Assembly (NCBI RefSeq): GCF_027924405.1
Contig: NZ_AP026978.1
Location: 1,860,001-1,924,000, forward strand
DNA from: Nocardia sputorum
GTDB taxonomy: Bacteria > Actinomycetota > Actinomycetes > Mycobacteriales > Mycobacteriaceae
Direction of reading: 5' to 3'
DNA: 64,000 bases
The notes below the pieces were generated by a model. It did not search any database and was not told the origin of the DNA. It saw only the letters and a list, made by a program, of their open reading frames with translations. A program made the position numbers and the translations under genes. Below are positions 37,942 to 47,114 of the stretch, in pieces (position 1 is the first letter of the stretch; every line of letters begins with the position of its first letter).

Positions 37942-37969
37942 CCGCCGGCCGCGTCAGCGTGGCCGGCGG
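37942..37969. terminator. Bidirectional terminator hairpin
   Basis: CCGCCGGCC (37942-37950) and GGCCGGCGG (37961-37969) form a perfect 9-bp stem with a 10-base loop. It lies exactly between convergent genes (membrane protein and lexA). No U-tract, as is common in actinobacteria. Confidence 0.55.
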
Positions 37970-37989
37970 TCGCTCGTCGTGCCGGACCG

Positions 37990-38718
37990 TCAGATCTTGC
38001 GAATGACCGTGACGACCTTGCCCAGGATCTGGGCGTCGTTACCGGGGATCGGCTCGAACACCGGATTGTGCGGCATCAGCCAGACGTCCTTGCCGGTGCG
38101 CTTGAAAGTCTTCACCGTGGCCTCGCCGTCGATCATCGCCGCGACGATATCGCCGTTGTCGGCGACGTTCTGCTGCCGCACGACCACCCAGTCGCCGTCG
38201 CAGATCGCCGCGTCGATCATGGACTGACCGACGACCTTCAGCAGGAACAGCGAACCGTCGCCGACCAGTTCGCGCGGCAGCGGGAAGACGTCCTCCACGG
38301 CCTGTTCGGCCAGAATCGGGCCACCGGCGGCGATGCGACCGAGCACCGGGACGAAGGTGGGGACCGGACGGTCCACCTCGACGGCGATCTCGCCGTCGTC
38401 GACCGCGGCGACCGGCAGGCTGGTCACCGACCGCACCACCTCGTCCAGGCCCCGGACGTCCACGGCGCGGGGCCGATTCGGATCGCGGCGCAGGTAGCCC
38501 TTGCGCTCCAGGGCGCGCAGCTGATGAGCGACCGACGAGGTGGACGTGAGGCCGACGGCGTCACCGATCTCCCGGATGCTCGGCGGGTAACCGCGCTCGC
38601 TCACCGAGGTGCGGATCACCTCGAGCACTTTGCGCTGACGCACGGTGAGATCCGCCCCGCTACCCGCCGCGTCGGCGCCGCTTTCGGTCTCGTCACCCGT
38701 GTCGTCCGTCTGCCTCAC
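37990..38718 (-). CDS. lexA: SOS repressor LexA
   Basis: A 242-residue repressor. The N-terminal winged helix is at residues ~25-90 ([34 protein letters not shown]). The self-cleavage site is Ala131-Gly132 (RIAAGGP); the catalytic Ser166 (GQSM) and Lys203 are present. The N-terminal ~24 residues are acidic and variable. The start is GTG, with GGAAAGGG upstream. A SOS-box-like sequence lies about 110 bases upstream, consistent with autoregulation. It is divergent from the ChiZ-like gene. Confidence 0.96.
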   Translation of the reverse strand: MRQTDDTGDETESGADAAGSGADLTVRQRKVLEVIRTSVSERGYPPSIREIGDAVGLTSTSSVAHQLRALERKGYLRRDPNRPRAVDVRGLDEVVRSVTSLPVAAVDDGEIAVEVDRPVPTFVPVLGRIAAGGPILAEQAVEDVFPLPRELVGDGSLFLLKVVGQSMIDAAICDGDWVVVRQQNVADNGDIVAAMIDGEATVKTFKRTGKDVWLMPHNPVFEPIPGNDAQILGKVVTVIRKI

Positions 38719-38824
38719 CGCAACCGCCCTTTCCTGCTGTGCCAGGCCGGTCCGTGCCCGGCATGTGTCTCGATGGCCCGTCGAATCTTCGGTTCTTCGA
38801 ATCTAGTCCGGTCGCGCCGCTGGA

Positions 38825-38840
38825 TCAAACATCTGTTCGA
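38825..38840. promoter_or_regulatory. SOS box (LexA site) upstream of lexA
   Basis: TCAAACATCTGTTCGA matches the mycobacterial/Bacillus-type consensus TCGAAC-N4-GTTCGA with one mismatch. It lies in the lexA/ChiZ-like divergent region. Confidence 0.7.
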
Positions 38841-38888
38841 CGCATGTCGGGTGTTGGTGCTGACTTTGTCACCGAGCCGTGGTAGAAA

Positions 38889-38942
38889 TCGAACACCAGT
38901 TCCTCGAACACTTGAGCGAATACGCTCGGAACACATGTTCGA
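38889..38942. promoter_or_regulatory. Two further SOS-box-like sites before the ChiZ-like gene
   Basis: TCGAACACCAGTTCCT (38889-38904) and CGGAACACATGTTCGA (38927-38942) each differ at two positions from TCGAAC-N4-GTTCGA. The second lies 44 bases before the start of the ChiZ-like gene. Both suit LexA control of that gene. Confidence 0.5.
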
Positions 38943-38986
38943 ACAGCTCGAACGGCGACGGAGCACCCACCACGGAGGTTTGTCCG

Positions 38987-39451
38987 ATGAGCACTGCGAT
39001 CAGCGATGTCACCCTGTCCCTCGGCGCGTCGGTCGCGAAATCCGAGCGCCGCGCCGCCGATCCGGGTCCGGCGGACGATCTCGGGTACGAGGCCGCGCGG
39101 CGATTGGTGCGCGATGGTGCCCGCTCTCGCGCGCTGACGCCCGCGCACCGGTCCGCGGTCGATCGGCGCCCGCCCGGCGCGCGTCCCGGTGCGGGCATGG
39201 TCGCTTACGACCGCGGATCACGCGCGTTCGCGCAGGGGCGCGCCCGCGGCGCTCATCCGATGCGGCGTGTCGAGCAAGCACAGGTCGGCTTCGCGGTCCT
39301 CGCCGTCACCGCGTTGATCACCGCCGTGATCGTGGTGGGGCTGATCGCCATGGCGCATGTGCGGGCGGGTGAGTGGGGTGGCGGCTCCGTCCGGCCCGCG
39401 CCCGCGGTGGTGGACGGTTCGGGCGTGTCCGGCGGCGGCGATTCGCGCTGA
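38987..39451 (+). CDS. SOS-linked ChiZ/DivS-like membrane protein lacking a LysM domain
   Basis: A 154-residue protein: a cytoplasmic Arg/Ala/Pro-rich region (residues 1-95), then one membrane helix near 103-127 (FAVLAVTALITAVIVVGLIAM), then a short Gly/Val/Ser tail. Position (divergent from lexA, with SOS boxes) equals Mtb Rv2719c/ChiZ and C. glutamicum DivS, which block division after DNA damage. ChiZ ends in a LysM domain; here the chain stops about 25 residues after the helix and no LysM is visible in any frame downstream. CGGAGG precedes the ATG. Confidence 0.7.
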   Translation: MSTAISDVTLSLGASVAKSERRAADPGPADDLGYEAARRLVRDGARSRALTPAHRSAVDRRPPGARPGAGMVAYDRGSRAFAQGRARGAHPMRRVEQAQVGFAVLAVTALITAVIVVGLIAMAHVRAGEWGGGSVRPAPAVVDGSGVSGGGDSR

Positions 39452-39576
39452 GTGCAAGGAAATTCGGCCATTTGGACCGGCCGTAATTGTGGATCCGCAA
39501 ACTAGAACGTGTTGCTACCGTGCTGAAGACCTGATCCGGGCAACACCGCCCGAACGACGCCGGGACCTTTCAGCAC

Positions 39577-40830
39577 ATGACTTTCCGCACCTCGGGCCGC
39601 ACGGTTCGCGGCTACCTCCGCGTAGCGGCCTTGTTCCTCTGTCTCGTCTTCGCTGCGGGCGCAGTGTCCACGGCCCGGGCCGAACCCGCGTACGCGGCGT
39701 ATCTCGACCTCCCGTCCGTCAACGGTGACGGCGCGGGGGCGGGCGGGCTCGATCCCGCTCTGCCGCTGGACGAATCCGGCCTCGCCGAGGCGTTGCGTCA
39801 GGCACGGGCCGACGGCGTGGCGCCGCGCCGGTACGCGACGCTGCTGCATCAGTACTGGCTGGTGGTCGCCACCCGCAACGCCGACATCGATCTGGCTGCT
39901 TGGGATCCCGGTCGCGGCCCGCACGCGAACGAACGCATCTTCAACCAGGTGTACGTCAATTATCTGCGGCTGGCTACCCGGCATCCGGAGTTCTACTGGG
40001 CGGGGCTGGCCGGTATCGCGGGCGGATCGTTCGCCTCCGGATTCTTCGACATGGGTGATGTGGGCGTCGTGCTGGACGTGCCGGGCATCCATCAATTCGG
40101 CGAGGCGGTCGCCGATCTGCTGCGCGCCACGCCGCCGGAATTGGCGCGTGCGCTGCCCGAGGACATCCGGCTGCTCGCCACCGAGGGCTCCCGGCTGAGC
40201 GCCGCGGACGTCGCCTGGTATCAGACGCGCCTGATGATCATGCAGAAGCACATCTTCACGGATCTGGTGCCGATGCACGAGGCGTACGTCGCGCTGGGCA
40301 TGCGTGGGATCGAGGAGATGTACGCGGCTGGCCTGCTCGACGACGACCTGCGGACCGCCTGGCGGTCGATCGCCTCGGGCACCCGAGACGGTTACGTCGA
40401 CGCGCTGATCCGGATGACCGACCGGGAGCAGAACCGCGTCGTCGCCGACCAATGGGACGAGACGTCGGCGGGCCGTGCGCCGATCGGCCGCGTGCTGACC
40501 TACGTCAGCACCGTGGCGGGAAAGCCCGGAGTCCCGGGCGTCCGCGCGCCCGGCGTGTTCGCCCCAACGGTGGTCAGCGCCGACGTAGGAGGCCGCAGCC
40601 TCGCGCTGCGCGTCCCGCTGCCCGGCTTCAACTGGGCCGACCGAGACACGCGATGGAACTACATCACCGGCGACCTGGTGCCCCGTCACATCGATCTGGA
40701 GACCGACCCGGCACTGGCCGGTGCCGTCCTCGGCGAGGCGTTCCTGGGCAAACTCGCCCGCGGCCGCCTCGCCGCCCGGTTGCCGGATCTGCTCGCCGAT
40801 CTGACCGCGCACTGGCAGATCTCCGGATGA
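39577..40830 (+). CDS. Secreted protein of unknown function
   Basis: A 417-residue protein with a signal peptide at residues 1-36 (hydrophobic LRVAALFLCLVFAAGAVSTARA, with cleavage before EPAYA). The mature part is mostly helical, with NERIFNQVYVNYLRLATRHPEFYWAGLAGIAGG and LMIMQKHIFTDLVPMHEAYVALG. The pattern faintly recalls the DUF2515 proteins of Bacillus, but I would not assign it. No Cys in the mature part and no catalytic motif seen. A weak start context; it lies alone between lexA-linked genes and nrdR. Confidence 0.65.
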   Translation: MTFRTSGRTVRGYLRVAALFLCLVFAAGAVSTARAEPAYAAYLDLPSVNGDGAGAGGLDPALPLDESGLAEALRQARADGVAPRRYATLLHQYWLVVATRNADIDLAAWDPGRGPHANERIFNQVYVNYLRLATRHPEFYWAGLAGIAGGSFASGFFDMGDVGVVLDVPGIHQFGEAVADLLRATPPELARALPEDIRLLATEGSRLSAADVAWYQTRLMIMQKHIFTDLVPMHEAYVALGMRGIEEMYAAGLLDDDLRTAWRSIASGTRDGYVDALIRMTDREQNRVVADQWDETSAGRAPIGRVLTYVSTVAGKPGVPGVRAPGVFAPTVVSADVGGRSLALRVPLPGFNWADRDTRWNYITGDLVPRHIDLETDPALAGAVLGEAFLGKLARGRLAARLPDLLADLTAHWQISG

Positions 40831-40901
40831 TCGCCCCGCGTCCGATAGCCGGGTGAGTGCGACAATCCGGAAACTCGGACGGGTATCCTCGAAGTGTTAT
40901 G

Positions 40902-40934
40902 CAGGTATTCCGCGTGTCGTACGAGGAATACCTG
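40902..40934. promoter_or_regulatory. Large dyad upstream of nrdR
   Basis: Perfect 10-bp arms CAGGTATTCC (40902-40911) and GGAATACCTG (40925-40934), with a 13-base spacer holding the palindrome TCGTACGA (40917-40924). TATAGA at 40944-40949 could be the nrdR -10 box, placing the dyad where a repressor would act. It does not resemble an NrdR box. Confidence 0.5.
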
Positions 40935-41035
40935 GTGCCGGGGTATAGACCTCTGTACACGGGCTCGCCGGACCGATCACCGCGATCGGCGTCCGGTCCG
41001 GACGCGAGCACGCGCATCGACGAAGGATTTCTCGG

Positions 41036-41506
41036 ATGCATTGCCCGTTCTGCCGACACCCCGACTCCCGGGTGGTGGACTCGCGCGAGGCCGACGAAGG
41101 CGCGGCCATCCGCCGCCGTCGCGCCTGCCCGCAGTGTGGGCGGCGGTTCACCACGGTGGAGACCGCCATCCTGTCGGTGGTCAAGCGCAGCGGCGTCACC
41201 GAGCCGTTCAGCCGCGAGAAGGTCATCCGGGGTGTGCGCCGGGCCTGCCAAGGTCGTGAAGTCGACGACGACGCGCTGAACCTGCTCGCGCAGCAGGTGG
41301 AGGACGCGGTGCGGGCCAAGGGGTCGCCCGAGGTGCCCAGCCACGAGGTGGGCCTGGCCATCCTGGGTCCACTGCGTGACTTGGACGAGGTGGCCTACCT
41401 GCGGTTCGCGTCGGTCTACCGGTCGTTCACCTCGGCCGAGGACTTCGAACGCGAGATCCAGGAGATGCGCCGGGCGCGCGCCGAAGCGCTGTCGGCCGCC
41501 GACTGA
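41036..41506 (+). CDS. nrdR: Transcriptional repressor NrdR
   Basis: A 156-residue zinc-ribbon/ATP-cone repressor of ribonucleotide reductase genes. The ribbon is MHCPFC...[12 protein letters not shown]. The ATP-cone follows ([27 protein letters not shown], residues ~47-137). GAAGGA precedes the ATG. It senses (d)ATP and represses nrd operons. Convergent with hrpA, with 1 base between stops. In mycobacteria it also lies near lexA. Confidence 0.96.
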   Translation: MHCPFCRHPDSRVVDSREADEGAAIRRRRACPQCGRRFTTVETAILSVVKRSGVTEPFSREKVIRGVRRACQGREVDDDALNLLAQQVEDAVRAKGSPEVPSHEVGLAILGPLRDLDEVAYLRFASVYRSFTSAEDFEREIQEMRRARAEALSAAD

Positions 41507-41507
41507 C

Positions 41508-44500
41508 TCAGCGCCGGACCGCGGCCATCGCCTTCTCGATTCGCTTGGCCGACACCGGAAACGGAGTACCGAGTTTCTGCGCGAACAGGCTGACGCGGAA
41601 TTCCTCGATCATCCACCAGATCTCGGTCACCGCCGGCGTCTGTCTGCGGTTCTCCGGCAGCGACTCGATCAGGCGATCGTAGGCGGTCAGGACCCGGTCG
41701 AGTTCGGCCATGCCCTGGCGATCGCGAACCGCCGAGCCGGGCAGCGCTTCCAGTCGTGCCGCCGCCGCTTGTAGATAACGCGGCAGTTCGCGCAGCCTGG
41801 TCGCGCCCGTCTCGGATACGAAGCCGCGAAAGACCAGGTTGTCGAGCTGATGACGGACGTCCTCGGCGATATCGCGCTCGTTCGTACGCTCCAGCGCCGC
41901 CGAAACCTGATGGGCGCCGGCCAGAACCGGCACGACCAGGCGCACGAAACGAGCGACGGTGGGGGCGAAATCGGGACGGATCCGGGCGACGAGCGCGTCG
42001 AATTCCGCCGGATCGAGCACCGGCCCGCCCGCTGCCGTGAGCAGTTCGTCGGCGGCCGCCGCGCGGCAGTCCTCGACCAGCGCCTCCAGGGAGCCGTACG
42101 GATTCTGGCTCAGCGCAAGGCGATCGGAAGGTGACAGCCCCGCGGTGGCGCTGCGCGCCGAAGCGGGCAGCGCGTGCAACAGCAGCGCTCTGGTGCCGAG
42201 GCGCATGGCGGCGGCCTGCTGCGTGGGGGAGCTGAGCACCCGGACCGCCACGCCGTCGCCCTCGGCGACGAGCGCCGGATATCCGGTGACGGTCTGCCCC
42301 GCCACCTCGCGCCGCACCGTCGGCGCGAGGGTGCCCAGCGATTCGGAGGTCCACACCGTGGCAGGCGGTCGCTCCGCCCCCGCGGTTGCCCGGGCGACCG
42401 AGGCGGAAACCTGCTCGGCGAGCTGCGTTTTCAGCGCGGCGAGGCTTTTGCCCCGCGCGAGCGTCACGCCGTCTTCGCCGACGGCCGCGAAAGTCATGCG
42501 CAGGTGGTCGGGCAGTGCCGCGACGTCGAAGTCGGTGGGGGCGATCGGAACCGAACCGAGCCGGGACAGTTCGCGCGCCAGCCCGGCGCGCAGCGGCTCC
42601 GCACGCGGGGTCAGCGCCGCCAAGGCGGCGGCCGCGAAATCGGGGGCGGGAACGACACTGCGCCGCAGGGTTTTCGGCAATGTCTTGATCAACGCGGCGG
42701 CCAGTTCGTCGCGCATGCCCGGCACCAGCCAATCGAAGCCGACGGCACGAACGTGCGCGAGCTGTTCCACCGGGATCCGCACGGTGACGCCGTCGTCCTC
42801 GGTGCCCGGTTCGAATTGATAGGACAGCGGGAAGCTGAGTTCGCCCTGGCGCCAGGAATCGGGGAAGGCCGCCGGGTCGAGTGCGGTCGCGCCTTCGTTG
42901 ACCACGGTCGAAGTGGTGAAGTCGAGCAATCCGGGGTCTTCCCGTCGCGCGGAGCGCCACCAGCTGTCGAAGTGACGCACCGAGACGATGTCGGCGGGCA
43001 GACGTTTGTCGTAGAACTCGAACAGCACCTCGTCGTCGACCAGGATGTCCCGGCGGCGGGCGCGATGTTCCAGATCGGCGACGTCGTCGAGCAGCGCGCG
43101 GTTGCGGTGGAAGAACTCGTGCCTGGTCTGCCACTCGCCCTGGACCAGGGCATGCCGGATGAACAACTCGCGCGACAACTCGGGATCGATGCGGCCGTAG
43201 TCCACGGGCCTGCCGGTGACCAGCGGGATCCCGTACAACGTCACCCGCTCGTAGGCGCGCGCCGCACCCCGCTTGGCCGACCAATGCGGTTCGGAGTAGG
43301 TGCGTTTGACGAGGTCGCCCGCCAGCCGCTCGGCCCATTCGGGCTCGATCTTCGCGGCCATCCGGCCCCACAGCCGTGAGGTCTCGACCAGTTCGGCGGC
43401 CATCACCCAGCGGGGTGGCTTCTTCGCCAGCGACGAACCGGGGAAGATCATGAACTTGGCGTTGCGCGCGCCGAGGAACTCGCGAGATTCCGCCTCGCGG
43501 ACGCCGATGTGCGAGAGCATCCCGGCCAGCAGCGCTTGGTGGATGGCCGTGGAATCCCAGGGGAGTCCGTCGCCGTCCGCGACGGCCGCGATGGCGGACC
43601 GGCCGCGATCGGCGCTCGAGCGTCCGTCGCGTCCGCGCGCTGACCGGCCCCGGCGGGATCGGTTGCCCGCCTTGCCATCCGCCCCGATCGTTTCGGCTCC
43701 GTCCGGCTCCGCCGCCTCCGCCGAGTCCTGCGACCGCGTCGACCACCCGAGGCCCTTGGTGATCGTGCGCAGCTGGCCGTGCAGGTCCTGCCACTCCCGG
43801 ATCCGCAGATAGTGCAGGAACTCCTCCCGGCACAGACGCCGGAACTGGTTGGACGACAACGACTTGCGCTGTCCGCCGAGGTAATCCCACAGTCGCAGGT
43901 AGGCCAGGAAGTCGGAGCCCTCGACCGTGAAGCGCGCGTGTTTGGCGTCGGCCGCCTGCTGCTGCTCGGCGGGGCGCTCCCGGACATCCTGGATGGACAG
44001 CGCCGCGACGATGACCAGCACGTCGGACAGGCAACCCGTGCGCTGCGCCTCCACCAGCATCCGCGCCATCCGCGGATCGACCGGCAGCTGGGCCATCTCA
44101 CGGCCGATCGGCGTCAGCGACAGTGCGGTCGCGTCGTCACCGGCCCGGGCGCCGCCGTCCCGTCGCGCGAGCGCGCCCAGTTCCTCCAGCAGGGCGATGC
44201 CGTCGCGGATGGCGCGGCGGTCCGGCGCCTCGACGAACGGGAACTTCTCGATGTCACCGAGGCCGAGCGCGGTCATCTGCAGGATCACCGCGGCCAGGTT
44301 GGTACGCAGGATCTCCGGATCGGTGAAAGCCGGCCGGGATTCGAAATCGTCCTCCGAGTACAGCCGGATGCAGATGCCGTCGGCGACGCGACCGCACCGT
44401 CCGGATCGCTGCCGCGCCGAGGCCTGAGACACCGGTTCGATCGGCAACCGCTGCACTTTGGTTCGCATGGAATAGCGCGAGATCCGCGCTGTGCCCGGGT

Positions 44501-45620
44501 CGACGACGTACCGGATGCCCGGCACCGTGAGCGAAGTCTCCGCGACGTTCGTCGCCAGCACCACCCGTCGCCCGGTGTGCGGGGCGAACACACGGTGCTG
44601 CTCGGCGGCGGACAGCCGGGCGTACAGCGGGAGGATCTCGGTGCGCGGCAGCTTCAGGTCCCGCAGCGCGTCCGCGGTGTCGCGGATCTCGCGTTCGCCG
44701 GACAGGAACACCAGCACGTCGCCGTCGCCCGCGGCGAACAACTCGGTCACCGCGTCGCCGATGGCGTCCACCGGGTCTCGGTCGACGATGCGGGTGTCCT
44801 CGTCGTCTTCGTCCGCGGCGGCGCCGGGCAGCTCCAGTGCGAGCGGGCGGTAGCGGATCTCCACCGGATAGGAGCGGCCGGAGACTTCCACGATCGGCGC
44901 GGGAGTACCGTGCTCGTCCGCGAAATGCCGCGCGAACAGGTCGGGATCGATGGTCGCCGAGGTGATGATCACCTTGAGGTCGGGCCTGCGCGGCAGCAGC
45001 TGCTTCAGATAGCCGAGCAGGAAATCGATATTGAGACTGCGTTCGTGCGCCTCGTCGATGATGATCGTGTCGTAGCGGCGCAGCAGCCGGTCGCGCTGGA
45101 TCTCCGCGAGCAGGATGCCGTCGGTCATCAGCTTGATCAGGGTGTGCTCGGAGGCGTGATCGGTGAACCGCACCGTGTAGCCGACGACGTCGCCGAGTTC
45201 GGTGCCCAGCTCTTCGGCGATGCGCTCGGCCACGGTGCGCGCGGCGAGCCTGCGGGGCTGGGTGTGCCCGATGGTGCCGCGGACGCCGCGGCCGAGTTCC
45301 AGGCAGATCTTCGGAATCTGGGTGGTCTTGCCCGAGCCGGTCTCGCCCGCGACGATGACCACCTGGTGTTCGGCGATGGCCGCGGCGATGTCCTCGCGGC
45401 GGGCGGTGACCGGCAGCTGCTCCGGATAGCGGATCTGCGGCACCGCGGCGCGTCGCGCCTCGACGCGCAACTCGGCGGCCGTGATCTCGGCCTCCACGTC
45501 GGCCAGGTCGCCGCCGCGCGCCTTGTCGAGTCTGCGCCGCAACCGGTGTTCGTCGCGAAGGGAGAGATTCGCCAGGCGGGTGCGAAGTGCGCGGGAATCG
45601 GTGGCGGCTGTCCTGGTCAT
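41508..45620 (-). CDS. hrpA: ATP-dependent RNA helicase HrpA
   Basis: A 1370-residue DEAH-box helicase. Motif I is GETGSGKTTQIP, motif II DEAHERS, motif III ITSATID and motif VI QRSGRCGR. The helicase core is at about 80-430, then the HA2/OB region. The long C-terminal DUF3418 domain is typical of HrpA. An internal Arg/Asp/Gly-rich insertion (near residues 650-690) is variable. The start is the ATG giving MTRTAATDSRALRTRL; longer upstream sequence is not conserved-looking. HrpA acts on stalled ribosomes and mRNA in other bacteria. Confidence 0.94.
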   Translation of the reverse strand: MTRTAATDSRALRTRLANLSLRDEHRLRRRLDKARGGDLADVEAEITAAELRVEARRAAVPQIRYPEQLPVTARREDIAAAIAEHQVVIVAGETGSGKTTQIPKICLELGRGVRGTIGHTQPRRLAARTVAERIAEELGTELGDVVGYTVRFTDHASEHTLIKLMTDGILLAEIQRDRLLRRYDTIIIDEAHERSLNIDFLLGYLKQLLPRRPDLKVIITSATIDPDLFARHFADEHGTPAPIVEVSGRSYPVEIRYRPLALELPGAAADEDDEDTRIVDRDPVDAIGDAVTELFAAGDGDVLVFLSGEREIRDTADALRDLKLPRTEILPLYARLSAAEQHRVFAPHTGRRVVLATNVAETSLTVPGIRYVVDPGTARISRYSMRTKVQRLPIEPVSQASARQRSGRCGRVADGICIRLYSEDDFESRPAFTDPEILRTNLAAVILQMTALGLGDIEKFPFVEAPDRRAIRDGIALLEELGALARRDGGARAGDDATALSLTPIGREMAQLPVDPRMARMLVEAQRTGCLSDVLVIVAALSIQDVRERPAEQQQAADAKHARFTVEGSDFLAYLRLWDYLGGQRKSLSSNQFRRLCREEFLHYLRIREWQDLHGQLRTITKGLGWSTRSQDSAEAAEPDGAETIGADGKAGNRSRRGRSARGRDGRSSADRGRSAIAAVADGDGLPWDSTAIHQALLAGMLSHIGVREAESREFLGARNAKFMIFPGSSLAKKPPRWVMAAELVETSRLWGRMAAKIEPEWAERLAGDLVKRTYSEPHWSAKRGAARAYERVTLYGIPLVTGRPVDYGRIDPELSRELFIRHALVQGEWQTRHEFFHRNRALLDDVADLEHRARRRDILVDDEVLFEFYDKRLPADIVSVRHFDSWWRSARREDPGLLDFTTSTVVNEGATALDPAAFPDSWRQGELSFPLSYQFEPGTEDDGVTVRIPVEQLAHVRAVGFDWLVPGMRDELAAALIKTLPKTLRRSVVPAPDFAAAALAALTPRAEPLRAGLARELSRLGSVPIAPTDFDVAALPDHLRMTFAAVGEDGVTLARGKSLAALKTQLAEQVSASVARATAGAERPPATVWTSESLGTLAPTVRREVAGQTVTGYPALVAEGDGVAVRVLSSPTQQAAAMRLGTRALLLHALPASARSATAGLSPSDRLALSQNPYGSLEALVEDCRAAAADELLTAAGGPVLDPAEFDALVARIRPDFAPTVARFVRLVVPVLAGAHQVSAALERTNERDIAEDVRHQLDNLVFRGFVSETGATRLRELPRYLQAAAARLEALPGSAVRDRQGMAELDRVLTAYDRLIESLPENRRQTPAVTEIWWMIEEFRVSLFAQKLGTPFPVSAKRIEKAMAAVRR

Positions 45621-45639
45621 TGCATCGACCAGCCTAGCG

Positions 45640-45657
45640 AAATCCGCCAGCGGATTT
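45640..45657. promoter_or_regulatory. Palindrome AAATCCGC-CA-GCGGATTT upstream of hrpA
   Basis: A perfect 8-bp inverted repeat with a 2-base centre, about 20 bases before the hrpA start, followed by TTTC. It may be an operator. As a hairpin it would sit in the hrpA 5' leader. Confidence 0.35.
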
Positions 45658-45884
45658 TTCCACCAGGCGGCGCGGCCGGTAGCCGGGTGGATGCCGACGC
45701 CGCGCGGCGGCCCGGCGGCAGACGCCGATATGCGAGGATCGGAGGAGGAACGAGGATGCCTACGGCGCCGCCGGATGGTCGGTCGTCCCACCACGGTGTG
45801 CTGCTGGCATTGCCCGACCGAGCGCCGGTCCCGGCGCGCGATGCTTCGCGGAGCCGGGCGGTAGGAACCGGTAGAGGTGGACAC

Positions 45885-47114
45885 ATGAACGCGCTATGGC
45901 ATGGCTTCGCCGACATGGGCGCCGTCGAGCGGGACGGGGCGTTCGTGGTCGCCCGCGGGGAGGGCGTCTACGTCTTCGACCGAGCGGGTAACCGCTACCT
46001 CGACGCGACCGCGGGCCTGTGGTTCGCCAACGTGGGTCACGGACGCGGCGAGATCGCCGACGCGGTGGCCGCCCAGCTGCGCACGATCGCGCACTACTCC
46101 AATTTCGGCGACATCACCGAGCCGGCCACCCAGGAACTCGCCGAGCGGCTCGCTCGCCTCGCCCCGGTGCCCGGCAGCAAGATCTTCTTCACCTCGGGCG
46201 GCTCCGCCTCCGTCGACACCGCGACGAAGCTGGCCCGGCGCTACTGGCACGAAGTGGGGCAGCCCGGCAAGACGATCGTGGTCGGGCGGCGGATGGCCTA
46301 TCACGGCATGCACGTGGCGGGCACGGCGCTGGCGGGGCTTCCGGGGAATCGGGAAGGCTACGGCGAGCTGATGCCCGCGGCGCGGACCGTCGAATGGGAC
46401 GACGCGAAGGCTTTGCTCGCGCTGATCGAGGAGATCGGCGCCGAACGGATCGCCGCGTTCTTCTGCGAGCCGGTCATCGGCGCGGGGGGTGTGTATCCGC
46501 CCCCGGCGGGCTACCTCGCCGAGGTGCGGCGCATCTGCCGTGACCACGACATCCTGTTCGTCGCCGACGAGGTGGTGACCGGTTTCGGCCGCATCGGCGG
46601 CGCGTGGTTCGCGTCGTCCCGGCTCGCGCTCGAACCCGACCTGATGACCACCGCGAAGGGCCTGACCTCCGGCTATCTCCCGATGGGCGCGGTCTTCGCC
46701 GCCCCGCACGTCGCGGAGCCGTTCTTCGCGGGCGGCGTCTGGTGGCGGCACGGCTACACCTACGGCGGCCACGCGGGCGCCGCGGCCGCCGCGCTGGCGA
46801 ATCTCGACATCATCGAGCGGGAAGGGCTGCTCGACGCGGCCCTGCGGCTGGAAACCAGCTTGCACGAGCAGCTCTCGGTGCTCGCCGCACATCCTCGGGT
46901 CGCCGAGGTGCGCAGCGGATTCGGCGCCGTCGCGGCGATCCAGCTGGCCGACCCGGCCGAAGGGTTGCCGTTGGTGCGAACCCTGCGTGCGCACGGCATC
47001 TCCAGTCGCGCCGCGGGCCAGGGAGCCATGCAGGTCTCCCCGGCGTTCGTGATGACCGACGACCAGATCGCCGAACTCGTCGACGGCTTCCTCCGCGCAC
47101 TGAACGACGTGTGA
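45885..47114 (+). CDS. Class III aminotransferase
   Basis: A 409-residue PLP enzyme (aspartate/omega-amino acid type). The PLP lysine is in TTAKGLTSGYLPMGAV (about residue 259). Also present: FTSGGSASVDTATKLARRYW, the DEVVTGFGRIG cofactor Asp motif, and the THGYTYGGHAG-like patch (RHGYTYGGHAG). GAGGTGG precedes the ATG. The donor and acceptor cannot be told; gene neighbours give no pathway. The long upstream frame is antisense to hrpA. Confidence 0.88.
   Translation: MNALWHGFADMGAVERDGAFVVARGEGVYVFDRAGNRYLDATAGLWFANVGHGRGEIADAVAAQLRTIAHYSNFGDITEPATQELAERLARLAPVPGSKIFFTSGGSASVDTATKLARRYWHEVGQPGKTIVVGRRMAYHGMHVAGTALAGLPGNREGYGELMPAARTVEWDDAKALLALIEEIGAERIAAFFCEPVIGAGGVYPPPAGYLAEVRRICRDHDILFVADEVVTGFGRIGGAWFASSRLALEPDLMTTAKGLTSGYLPMGAVFAAPHVAEPFFAGGVWWRHGYTYGGHAGAAAAALANLDIIEREGLLDAALRLETSLHEQLSVLAAHPRVAEVRSGFGAVAAIQLADPAEGLPLVRTLRAHGISSRAAGQGAMQVSPAFVMTDDQIAELVDGFLRALNDV

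Noticed and set aside
40899..41279. Plus-strand ATG frame starting in the nrdR upstream dyad
   Set aside because: It overlaps nrdR in another frame and its product after the first residues is the Arg/Pro-rich shadow of nrdR.
43779..45884. Long plus-strand frame continuing into the aminotransferase
   Set aside because: This part is antisense to hrpA. The aminotransferase starts at 45885 with its own ribosome binding site.
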